The position numbers and the translations under genes are program-made. Under the pieces are notes generated by a model, which made no database searches, was not told the origin of the DNA, and worked only from the letters and a program-made list of their open reading frames with translations. From Candidatus Kapaibacterium sp. (lineage in GTDB: Bacteria > Bacteroidota > Ignavibacteria > Kapaibacteriales > NICIL-2), in the NCBI GenBank assembly GCA_026003495.1, contig BPHK01000001.1, positions 1,964,001 to 2,028,000 of the forward strand: 64,000 nucleotides of DNA, in the 5' to 3' direction. Below, piece by piece: positions 35,095 to 43,095 of this stretch; position 1 is the first letter of the stretch; the number at the start of each line of letters is the position of its first letter.

Positions 35095-35666
35095 TGCGCC
35101 CGCGGCGACTCATCGTGCTCTCTGCGCCGAGCGGTGCAGGGAAAACCACGGTTGCCCGCTACTTGCTCGAGACGATTCCAGGTGCAGTCTTTTCGGTCTC
35201 AGCCACGACACGCCCGCGCCGCTATGGGGAAATTGACGGGCGCGATTACCACTTTCTCTCCCGCCAGGAATTCGAACGGAAAATTGCAGATGGAGAGCTC
35301 GTCGAATACGAGGAAATCTTCGGCAACTACTACGGTACACTCCGCTCGGCAACTGAAGACGCGCTCCGCCGCGGCAGTGTGATGATTTTCGACGTGGACG
35401 TCAAAGGAGCACTTTCGCTCAAGCGTGCATATCCAGACGATACGTTCCTCCTGTTCATCGCGCCACCCTCGTTGGAAGAACTGGAGCGCAGGCTACGCCA
35501 TCGTGGGACTGAAACTGAAGAGCAAATCCGCCGACGCTTAGAGCGCGCAGCGATGGAAATGAGCTACCGCGACGAATTCGACGCAACGATCGTCAACGAT
35601 GACCTCGCGCGCACGCTCGAACAGGCTCAGGCGTTGGTTGAGCAGGCAATCGCTGGGCGCGTTTGA
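35094..35666 (+). CDS. gmk: guanylate kinase
   Basis: Gmk phosphorylates GMP to GDP with ATP. The P-loop is LSAPSGAGKTTV near residues 9-20. The GMP-binding region shows SATTRPRRYGEIDGRDYHF, and FGNYYGT and VMIFDVDVKGALSLK are family-typical. The length is about 190 residues. A GTG at 35091 would add one residue; ATG 35094 overlaps the yicC stop. The stop is followed by about 100 bp of non-coding sequence with short repeats before the convergent ftsI. Confidence 0.96.
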   Translation: MRPRRLIVLSAPSGAGKTTVARYLLETIPGAVFSVSATTRPRRYGEIDGRDYHFLSRQEFERKIADGELVEYEEIFGNYYGTLRSATEDALRRGSVMIFDVDVKGALSLKRAYPDDTFLLFIAPPSLEELERRLRHRGTETEEQIRRRLERAAMEMSYRDEFDATIVNDDLARTLEQAQALVEQAIAGRV

Positions 35667-35695
35667 CCGCCTCTACTTTCGAAACCGACTGTTGC

Positions 35696-35761
35696 CCAGT
35701 GATGCTGGTACCATGAGAAAGTCCAGCACTGGTCGTCTGTTGGTTGGGTGGCCAGCACTGG
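35696..35761. repeat. three copies of a CCAGCACTGG-like 10-mer
   Basis: CCAGCACTGG occurs at 35723-35732 and 35752-35761, 29 bp apart, and a near reverse complement (CCAGTGATGCTGG) at 35696-35708. The copies can pair into stem-loops between the convergent gmk and ftsI genes and may act as a two-way terminator, although no T run follows. Confidence 0.4.
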
Positions 35762-35767
35762 CAGAAC

Positions 35768-37867
35768 TCAGTTGCAGATGAGGACAAGGCACCTCCTTCC
35801 ATTTTGCAACTTCCACTGGTAGGAGCGGACACGATCGGAGCCATAAAGCTCGACATGCGCGCCGAGCAGATGCGCAAGTGCCAGTGCGTTGCGGGCAGGC
35901 ACGCCAACGATCGGCAACCTGCGAAGGGTATCCACAGAAACGACGCTCAGTTCTGTCGTGCTCCAGCGTGGCACGACTGCGCCCGGTGGCGGCTTTTGTT
36001 CTACCACCACGTGTCGTTCCGATAGAGCAATTCCCCCGTGCGCTCGAAGCTGATGTACATCGAGCATCTTCTCGGCTATGGGAGCTGGTAGCCCCCGCAG
36101 ATCCGGAACAATCGCACTATCACTGCGGACAGGCACTCCCGTGAGCGGACGAGCCAGCTTGTACTCCATCGCGATCGAAGGCTGCGCCATCATCGCCTCC
36201 ACAATCCGCCGGAACAGGGGCGCTGCTGTGCTTCCGCCGTAGATGTCCGTACGTGGACGATCGAGCATCACGAGCACAACGAGCGACGGCGAATCCGCTG
36301 GGACTATCCCGACAAACGAAGCGGTGTAATCGCTCTTGGAGTAGCTACCATCGCTCCATTGCTGCGCGGTACCTGTTTTCCCTGCTACAGCGATTCCTTC
36401 GATGCGTGCGTTCATGCCGGTCCCACGCTCGACGACACCAGCAAGGAGCTCCCGCAGCACTCTCGCAACGCGCTCGGAGATGACACGCCGCCGCCGCTGG
36501 GGCGCGGCACGGAAGAGTTCTTCGCCGTCAGGCGAAACAATGCGCTTGACAACAAATGGCTGCATCAACACCCCACCGTTCGCGATTGCCCCGTATGCAC
36601 ACGCCAGTTGTAGTGGTGTGCATGCCACACCATAGCCAAAGCCAAGGAAGAGCAGATCGCTCCCACGAAGCTCCCGCGGTCCCTTGAGGACGCCGCGTGC
36701 TTCTCCGGGGAGCCCAACGTCGGTGCGAATACCAATCCCAAAATCCCGTGCATAGCGATAGAGCGTCCGAGCACCGAGCCGCTCGGCAAGTTGGGCAAAG
36801 ACGATGTTGCTCGAATGTTCCAGTGCATCAGCCAGCGTACACGTTTCAAGGGGAGTGTGATCGGTGATCGCGCGTCCATCCGGAAGGCGGAACACACCGC
36901 CATGGCCATCGAAGAGGCGATCCGGCGATGCACGGTGCTCGGCCAGTGCAGCAGCAGCAACGATTGCCTTGAACGTCGAGCCTGGCTCGTACATGTCGCT
37001 GACGGCTCGCAGGCGGATAGCACCGCTGCTGGAACGCTGGGAGTGCGTAAACGCTGGCTGCTGTGCGCACGCGATGATTTCCCCCGTCTCGGGTCGAAGC
37101 ACCAGGACGATTCCCGCTGCTGCACCTGTTGCAGCGACGCTTCGAGCGAGTTCTGTCTCTGCGATCTGCTGGACGTCCCAATCGAGCGTCAACTCGATCG
37201 AACAGCCTGGACGAGCGTAGTGCGCGCGTCCGTCGCCCAGCGTCGGTCGGAGTCGGCCGCGACCGATGCGCTCCATGATACGTTCGCCGACACTTCCCTG
37301 CAACAGCGAATCATAGGCGAGTTCGATCCCCGCAATCCCCCGGCCATCAACATCGGTTGTGCCCACCAGCGCTGCTGCCATCCAATCGTGCACATATTCC
37401 CGGCGATGTTCGCGAATGCGGACGAGTCCAGGCTCGCCGAGCGTGTCGAATGCCGCAGCGACAGGCAACGGCAACCCACGCACAAGCCAAACGAAATTCC
37501 GATCCTGCGCTGCGGCAATCCGTGCTCGGATCTCCTCTGCACGAGCACGTCCAAGCTGCTCGAGCAATGCTGCCACTCGCTCCGGAGCGCGTGCCATCTT
37601 GGGATCAAGTGCAAGCGACACTGCGCCAACCGAGGTTGCCAGCTCGATGCCATGACGATCGCGAATCGCTCCGCGCTGGCCGCTGGTGCGGATGCGTGCT
37701 CGGTACTGCTGCTCTGCACGGGCAAGCCACTCGGCGCGATCGAAGATCTGCACCATCAGCAGACGCACGATGAGTGCCAGCATCCCGATTGCCATCGCCA
37801 GTACTACCAGGCGACGTCGCCAGCGGAGCTGCTGCGGCCGGTACGAAAGAAGCTGTTCCATACTCAT
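35768..37867 (-). CDS. ftsI: penicillin-binding protein, septal transpeptidase (FtsI/PBP3)
   Basis: This 699-residue inner-membrane enzyme cross-links septal peptidoglycan. One transmembrane helix (LVVLAMAIGMLALIVRLL) precedes the dimerisation domain (RGAIRDRHGIELA; GIAGIELAYDSLLQG). The transpeptidase motifs are intact: EPGSTFK with the acyl-enzyme Ser, the HSSN (SxN) box and AGKTGTAQ. The C-terminal 130 residues contain one or two PASTA domains (IVPDLRGLPAPIAEKML). Its ATG overlaps the ftsL stop by four bases. The usual downstream murE and mur genes are absent. Confidence 0.94.
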   Translation of the reverse strand: MSMEQLLSYRPQQLRWRRRLVVLAMAIGMLALIVRLLMVQIFDRAEWLARAEQQYRARIRTSGQRGAIRDRHGIELATSVGAVSLALDPKMARAPERVAALLEQLGRARAEEIRARIAAAQDRNFVWLVRGLPLPVAAAFDTLGEPGLVRIREHRREYVHDWMAAALVGTTDVDGRGIAGIELAYDSLLQGSVGERIMERIGRGRLRPTLGDGRAHYARPGCSIELTLDWDVQQIAETELARSVAATGAAAGIVLVLRPETGEIIACAQQPAFTHSQRSSSGAIRLRAVSDMYEPGSTFKAIVAAAALAEHRASPDRLFDGHGGVFRLPDGRAITDHTPLETCTLADALEHSSNIVFAQLAERLGARTLYRYARDFGIGIRTDVGLPGEARGVLKGPRELRGSDLLFLGFGYGVACTPLQLACAYGAIANGGVLMQPFVVKRIVSPDGEELFRAAPQRRRRVISERVARVLRELLAGVVERGTGMNARIEGIAVAGKTGTAQQWSDGSYSKSDYTASFVGIVPADSPSLVVLVMLDRPRTDIYGGSTAAPLFRRIVEAMMAQPSIAMEYKLARPLTGVPVRSDSAIVPDLRGLPAPIAEKMLDVHQLRAHGGIALSERHVVVEQKPPPGAVVPRWSTTELSVVSVDTLRRLPIVGVPARNALALAHLLGAHVELYGSDRVRSYQWKLQNGRRCLVLICN

Positions 37868-38139
37868 TGCACTCGCTCGATGAGAATCGGCGGGCGTCCG
37901 GGTTCGATCATTCCCAAACGCTCCGATGCCAGACGCCGAATGCGGTCGGCAGCTTCACGTCGCGCAATTGCGGCTCGCTCCTGTCGAATGAGCGTCTCGA
38001 GCGAATCGAGCTGGCGTTGCTTTGCCTCAATGCTCGTAAGGAGTTCGTTGATGCGAACGACGTTGCTCACCTGCCACAGCAGGCTGGTAAGCACCGCAAC
38101 CACAGCGAGTGCTGCCCAGAGAACTCTGCGGAACAACAT
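37864..38139 (-). CDS. ftsL: FtsL-like cell division protein
   Basis: A small bitopic membrane protein: a transmembrane helix (VLWAALAVVAVLTSLLW) follows a five-residue basic leader, then a periplasmic leucine-zipper coiled coil (LLTSIEAKQRQLDSLETLIRQE) and the ERLGMIEPG segment shared with FtsL/DivIC proteins. FtsL links FtsQ-FtsB to FtsI at the septum, which agrees with its overlap with ftsI. The ATG at 38139 is about 34 nt from a TATTTTG sequence that may be a shortened -7 element; the ATG at 38163 would add eight residues. The mraZ and mraW genes usually upstream are missing. Confidence 0.78.
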   Translation of the reverse strand: MLFRRVLWAALAVVAVLTSLLWQVSNVVRINELLTSIEAKQRQLDSLETLIRQERAAIARREAADRIRRLASERLGMIEPGRPPILIERVQ

Positions 38140-38288
38140 TGCGTTCTCAAGCGGAAGGATCATGCTGCACCTGCAAAATACTGCACTGCAGCGAGAGCAC
38201 AATCTCTGCTGAGTTCATCCGACCAGTCACAATCGTGATCGCCTTCTGCAGCCAGTGTGGGCAAGAAATCTGCACGTTCACGCGAGGC

Positions 38289-40160
38289 TCAATCCTGCGT
38301 TCTGTATCGAATCCGCAACGCAAGGAGCTGAGCGTACTGCGTACGTTCGGGGGTGATCGGTTGGTAGAGCCCTTCTTGCTGTTCGATGTTCGGACGAGGA
38401 AATCCAGCCTCGACGAGCATCGTCGCAAGTGTTTGCGCAGCGCTGCTGACTTCGGATGTGCTGCCGTGTGCAATGATCGTGCATTCCTGGAGCGTTGAGC
38501 GGTACCGTTCGGCAAGCTCCAAGAGAGCTTCGTTTGTCGGCAGCGCTGCAGGGAAGTAGAACGCTTCAACTTCAGCAATGCGCTCTGCACTCGGCTGCTG
38601 GAACGCCAGTGGTACCTGCTCCTGCGCTACAGCACGCGAGCCACGCGTGCTGATCGCTTCCAGTTCGAGCAGCAATGGAACGTCGGGACGCAAGCGATCT
38701 CCGAAGGTGGAAAGGTCAATATCGAGCTTCAAGGGAAGACCGCCGCTTCCTGAGCGACGAGCAAGTTCGAGCGAATCCTGCCAGAGACATATTGTCCATT
38801 GGCGAAGAGGTTCTGCACCATTGGTCGCAGGACGAACGCGGAGAATAGGTGGGATGATGCTGCGCAGGGTGTCTTCTACTTCGATCGGTCCAAGAAGCTG
38901 CTTGCTCCCCTCGAAGAGCACACGCGCTGCAGTATCGCGCTCGTCAACCGATCCGCGGATGCGAAGGCGCTTGCCAGGGACGTTCCACATTGACTGAAAA
39001 TAGCGTGCAATGTACTCAGCACGACGGCGAGCGATTGCGAGTGAGCGCCCATCGAAGCCGACCAACGTCAGCGTATCGGTACCAGAGCGAAGCCTCCTGC
39101 CCACGATCGGGAGCAGCGCATAGTACGCTCCCAGTGGGGAGTGGAGTGCTGCTAACCAGGACGTGTCCTGCTGCGATTCCGGCACAATGTAGCGCTCTGG
39201 GATGTCCTCACCGTCCATGTAGAGCACCGGCAACAACGGAAGGATCCGGCGGCGAGAATGCAGCTCCATCCGCAGAGGAAGCTGCTCCTGCGTCCCCGCA
39301 ATGCCATAGGCAACAAGCGACGCCCCGAGTGGTGGAAGCGTTTCCTCCTTCGGCAACTCCAGGCTCGGCTGCTGCTTCAGTCGAGGCAACTCGATCGGTG
39401 CGTATGCCAGCCCAACGCCAACAAGGACGCTATAGACGTACCACTGCTGTTGCCGCGCAACGGGGTCCAGCGCATAGCGGAAGCTCAGTTCCGGAATCAG
39501 CCACCACTGCTGGGATTTGCCGAGCGGGATCGAAAATCGTGCGCCCGCAAGCAGCGAAGCCATCGAACGCGTGCTCGATTCGAGCGTCGTGGAACGCTCG
39601 TTTCGGACGCGCCGTCCGTTCTCGAACGTGCCGGCACTCGGCTGCACGAGTTCTTCCCGAATCGAAGCATCCGCCTGCTGAACGAGATCCGTCCCAGCCC
39701 CAACATAGAGGTCCACCAGCTGCGAGCCACGCACGCCAACGTATCCTTCCCACCGCATCGAACGGAAATGCGCATCGAGCGTGTGCTGAATAACAGCGTC
39801 CGTCGGTGTATCGTCCACGAGGACTGGCTTACGTTCGAGCGCGCGGAGCGTCCCGGCAAACTGCGCCACTCCCATCCGCAATCCGATGACTACCGATCCG
39901 AACGCAGGATACTCTCCCCAGAGCATACCGGCCGTCGCGAGTCCGCTGCCATCCCGAAATCGAGGGCAACACGTCGGGAGCTCTGGCAACGAAGAAAAAT
40001 CTACGCCGTGGATTGTGACGCCCCCGGCGCCGAGAACGCCGATGCGGACGCTCCGCGGTGGTGATAGGGCGCCTTCGTCGCGGTCATCGTCCTGCCCTAG
40101 GACAGTACCAGTCCACAGAAGCCACCAGCTGAGCGCACATGCTATCCCCGCGCGCATCAT
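38289..40160 (-). CDS. outer-membrane protein with OmpA-like C-terminal region
   Basis: I recognise the architecture only broadly. A signal peptide (IACALSWWLLWTGTVLG) precedes a region of amphipathic beta strands (residues 35-260: VYVGAGTDL, FRYALDPV, YSVLVGVGLAYAP), probably an outer-membrane barrel. From about residue 365 the sequence VGFDGRSLAIARRRAEYIARYFQ and LRIRGSVDERD resembles an OmpA peptidoglycan-binding domain, and a second such region (EVEAFYFPAALPTNEALLELAE; IIAHGSTSE) ends the 623-residue chain. It overlaps the upstream VWA-like gene by four bases, so the two are co-translated. Confidence 0.65.
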   Translation of the reverse strand: MMRAGIACALSWWLLWTGTVLGQDDDRDEGALSPPRSVRIGVLGAGGVTIHGVDFSSLPELPTCCPRFRDGSGLATAGMLWGEYPAFGSVVIGLRMGVAQFAGTLRALERKPVLVDDTPTDAVIQHTLDAHFRSMRWEGYVGVRGSQLVDLYVGAGTDLVQQADASIREELVQPSAGTFENGRRVRNERSTTLESSTRSMASLLAGARFSIPLGKSQQWWLIPELSFRYALDPVARQQQWYVYSVLVGVGLAYAPIELPRLKQQPSLELPKEETLPPLGASLVAYGIAGTQEQLPLRMELHSRRRILPLLPVLYMDGEDIPERYIVPESQQDTSWLAALHSPLGAYYALLPIVGRRLRSGTDTLTLVGFDGRSLAIARRRAEYIARYFQSMWNVPGKRLRIRGSVDERDTAARVLFEGSKQLLGPIEVEDTLRSIIPPILRVRPATNGAEPLRQWTICLWQDSLELARRSGSGGLPLKLDIDLSTFGDRLRPDVPLLLELEAISTRGSRAVAQEQVPLAFQQPSAERIAEVEAFYFPAALPTNEALLELAERYRSTLQECTIIAHGSTSEVSSAAQTLATMLVEAGFPRPNIEQQEGLYQPITPERTQYAQLLALRIRYRTQD

Positions 40161-42940
40161 CGTGCCAGCAGAACAAGCGTGCGACTTACACCGAATGGCG
40201 AGCTGGCTTGGAGAATGTACTGCCCTGGCGAGAGTACAAGCGCAAGCATGTACTCGACCGAATCACGCACCGTGCCGAGATCGGCTCTCCAGCGTTCGAT
40301 GCCGAGAAGGTCGTAGCACGCAAGCTGAACCGGCATTTCTCGGTCAACTGCGATGCGCACGTGCAGTATCCCATCGCTCGGTTGCGGCTCGATGCGTTCA
40401 ATGCGGGGTGGCTGCCCTGCTACGAACAGTCGCGTTGTTCCGCCGGCAGTGCAGTAGTCGGTGAAGAACACCGTTGCCGCCACCGCCTCCAATCCGATGG
40501 AGCAATCATCGAGCCATTGGAAATCTTCGATGTGAAGTTGCACCACCGGAGCATCGCCCCAGAATGTGCGGAATCGGAGAAGTGCGAGCGTATCTCCAAC
40601 GAGGAATCCACGGCCACTCACAGTGAAGTGGCGCTCTCCATCGGCGATGGTGCCGCGATCCAACGGTGGTTCAGGCAGAAGTGTTGATGCGTTGCAGCGT
40701 ACCGTAAAGCGGAACGGACGCTGCATCGCGCGGTACGAGCGGGGGACCGAGGGCATCCAGATAGGAACACTGATCACCTGCCCTGCCTGCGTGACGATGG
40801 AGCGAGGAACTGAGAGCGCTGCACCGCTGTAGGGCTGCGCGCAGATAACATCGCCCGCAATGACGCACTCGTACGGTTGGCGCTCACTCCCTTCAACCAA
40901 CAACCGCAGACATGTGCGTCCGACCTGCTCAGCGCGGATGCCGAATGGATACGCCAGACACGGAGTCTCACTGGTCAGCGTAAACTGGCGAATCGTCAGC
41001 AGCCGTAGCTGCGTCGTATCAGGCCAGTCGGCGCGTAGGCGAATCTGCTGAGGAACCGTCGCGCACGCGAGCCATTGCACGAGCGTATCTCGCATCGTCC
41101 CAGGCGGCATCGTTCCCACCCAGATCGTCTGCGGTAGCGTCAGTGTCGGAGCAGGCGCGTAGCCTTCCACGGCAACGCGTTGCATCCCGACCGGTGTATA
41201 GACTTCAAGCGTGTCGGTGTGCATGCCGCTGGTGTTCGGGGAAAAGCGGAGCCAGAGCGTGATGCACTGCATCGCAGGCAGCTCACTGGGAACACCACGC
41301 GCCAGCGAGAACACTTTCCCACTGACGAAACGGATGGAATCTATCCGCAGAGCTTCCGACGTATCCGAACAGAGTAGCTGCGGCGGCAGAAACTCCAGCG
41401 CTGTTCCCACTCGGGCACTCTGCACATCGGGTGCAACCAAACTCAGGGGTGGTTTGATAACCTGCACCGCAGTGGAGAGTGCCTGCATTCTCCCAGTCCG
41501 ATCACGAAGCTCGAAGCGGTAGCGCCCTTTCTGCGGCACATGCCACTGGTATGACGTCGCCGTCAGATTCTCTGCAAGTGGCTGCCAGAGGGTATCCCCA
41601 ACCCGTTGCACCCGTAACGTAACCGAGTCGCTCGGCAGCGCTCCTGTCCACTCGATGCGGTAGAAACTGCCTGCGTAGGCGATTGCCGGATCGGTCGTGG
41701 GGTTGAGAAACTGTACAGTCGCAGTACCAACCTGCTCCGTGTTCGCAGCCAGCACCGCAACATCTGCTCCGCTGCAACTGGTACTGACGATGCGGAGTGC
41801 GCCAACAGTCCGCCCACTGGAGGAAACCTGAAGCTGCACGCGGAGGCGATAGCTCTCTCCCTTGCGGAGCAGAAGCGGGCCGGAAAGGCCGCCTTCGACG
41901 ATCTGCACGGACTGATCAGCGGAGATGGCAAGGAGCGTCAAATCCGCATTCCGCGCGGTGAGGACAACGTCCTGCGGTGGCGTCAGGCCTGTTGGGTACG
42001 AGCCAACATTGCGGTAGCGCGGTATGACATCGAGCATGGGCAATTGCTCCAGCGGAAGTTGGTAGCCGAACGTTGCCGATCCCCCAATGCTCGGAGCATC
42101 GAAGATGCAGGATCGCTCGCCGACGCAATCATAGCTGCTTTGCCACGAGATAGTGCACGGCCGATACCCCGCAGCAATCGCCAGCACCTGTCGGACACGC
42201 AGCGGGAGAAGCTCGGCGGTAACATCCCCCAGCGCAATTCCACCACTTTCGGCACAGAGCGAGCGGAGCCACTGCGGCGGGCGGTGTCCGAGTGTCAGCA
42301 CAATCAATCGCACTCCGGTCTGCCGCACCAGCTCCGCAATCCCTGGTGGTTGGGATGATGGGAAAAGATGCTCGGTAACGACCAGTGCACATCGCCACTG
42401 GCGCGTCGAACGCGCAGCGAGCACAACAGCACCAAGGAGCGTATCAGTAAGCGCACGCTGTGGCACGGCAACCTCCAGAGGTTCGGCACGCTCGAGGATC
42501 TCGGCAATGTGCTCAGCGTTTGCGGTGAAGTCCAAGGCAAGGTAGGGACGCCCGCCGAAGATCACCGCACCGACTGTACTCTGCGGTGGTGCGGTTGCTT
42601 CCCACGTCTGGAGCAGCGCGCGTGCTTGGCTTCGAACCAGCTCACTGGCCCAGTCGAGCGCCATGATCGCTGCACTCGGCGCAGGCTCCCACTGCGGCGG
42701 ACACGTCACCGCCGCGGTCGTCTGCCGTATCACGCCCATTCGCTCGGTCACAAGGCGGTCCCGCTGCGGATCGAGCGGGGATGGATTCCCCTGGCTATCG
42801 AAGCTAAACAGCTGCATCGTCACCAGAGGGAACGAGGCGGCGGAAACATCCGCGACCACCAACTGCTGCGCGCTGGCTCTGCTCGCCAGCACGCAGAGTG
42901 CCATCATACCAAGCCACCAACGCCTGGAATGCGCACGCAT
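40157..42940 (-). CDS. large secreted VWA/Ig-like protein with T9SS C-terminal domain
   Basis: The ATG at 42940 opens a signal peptide (WWLGMMALCVLASRASAQ). A VWA-like domain spans about residues 50-270, with a DWASELVRSQARALL helix and VRLIVLTLG strand but a weak MIDAS. Several Ig-like or choice-of-anchor beta domains follow (LRLRVQRVGDTLWQPL type; RVGTALEFLPPQL; FRFTVRCNAS). The last 80 residues match a T9SS type A sorting domain: IEPQPSDGILHVRI, YDLLGIERW, LSPGQYIL and a C-terminal LVLLAR. It would exit through SprA to the cell surface. The function is unknown. A -7 element lies 80 nt upstream, and the OmpA-like gene follows. Confidence 0.75.
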   Translation of the reverse strand: MRAHSRRWWLGMMALCVLASRASAQQLVVADVSAASFPLVTMQLFSFDSQGNPSPLDPQRDRLVTERMGVIRQTTAAVTCPPQWEPAPSAAIMALDWASELVRSQARALLQTWEATAPPQSTVGAVIFGGRPYLALDFTANAEHIAEILERAEPLEVAVPQRALTDTLLGAVVLAARSTRQWRCALVVTEHLFPSSQPPGIAELVRQTGVRLIVLTLGHRPPQWLRSLCAESGGIALGDVTAELLPLRVRQVLAIAAGYRPCTISWQSSYDCVGERSCIFDAPSIGGSATFGYQLPLEQLPMLDVIPRYRNVGSYPTGLTPPQDVVLTARNADLTLLAISADQSVQIVEGGLSGPLLLRKGESYRLRVQLQVSSSGRTVGALRIVSTSCSGADVAVLAANTEQVGTATVQFLNPTTDPAIAYAGSFYRIEWTGALPSDSVTLRVQRVGDTLWQPLAENLTATSYQWHVPQKGRYRFELRDRTGRMQALSTAVQVIKPPLSLVAPDVQSARVGTALEFLPPQLLCSDTSEALRIDSIRFVSGKVFSLARGVPSELPAMQCITLWLRFSPNTSGMHTDTLEVYTPVGMQRVAVEGYAPAPTLTLPQTIWVGTMPPGTMRDTLVQWLACATVPQQIRLRADWPDTTQLRLLTIRQFTLTSETPCLAYPFGIRAEQVGRTCLRLLVEGSERQPYECVIAGDVICAQPYSGAALSVPRSIVTQAGQVISVPIWMPSVPRSYRAMQRPFRFTVRCNASTLLPEPPLDRGTIADGERHFTVSGRGFLVGDTLALLRFRTFWGDAPVVQLHIEDFQWLDDCSIGLEAVAATVFFTDYCTAGGTTRLFVAGQPPRIERIEPQPSDGILHVRIAVDREMPVQLACYDLLGIERWRADLGTVRDSVEYMLALVLSPGQYILQASSPFGVSRTLVLLAR

Positions 42941-43020
42941 GTTGCCACCAGTGCCGAGCATCGAAATGCTTCTATCGTGGGCAGAAAAAAAAGCGTGCCG
43001 TCGCCTGTTTGCTCCTGGCT

Positions 43021-43028
43021 CAAAATTA
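43021..43028 (-). promoter_or_regulatory. -7 promoter element of the VWA-like operon
   Basis: The minus strand reads TAATTTTG, an exact match, 80 nt before the ATG at 42940 and 25 bp from the divergent helicase element. Confidence 0.55.
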
Positions 43029-43053
43029 GCACAGCAGCATGCCCACCCGACGG

Positions 43054-43061
43054 TATCTTTG
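43054..43061 (+). promoter_or_regulatory. -7 promoter element of the UvrD/PcrA gene
   Basis: TATCTTTG is an exact match ending 34 nt before the GTG at 43096. It lies inside the longest open frame and so rules out the start at 43039. Confidence 0.6.
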
Positions 43062-43095
43062 CGACCCCGACGTACGACCACTGAACCAGCAGCGT

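Noticed and set aside
36791-38212. 473-residue plus-strand frame over ftsI and ftsL
   Set aside because: It is the antisense of two well-supported division genes and is Cys/Arg/Ser rich.
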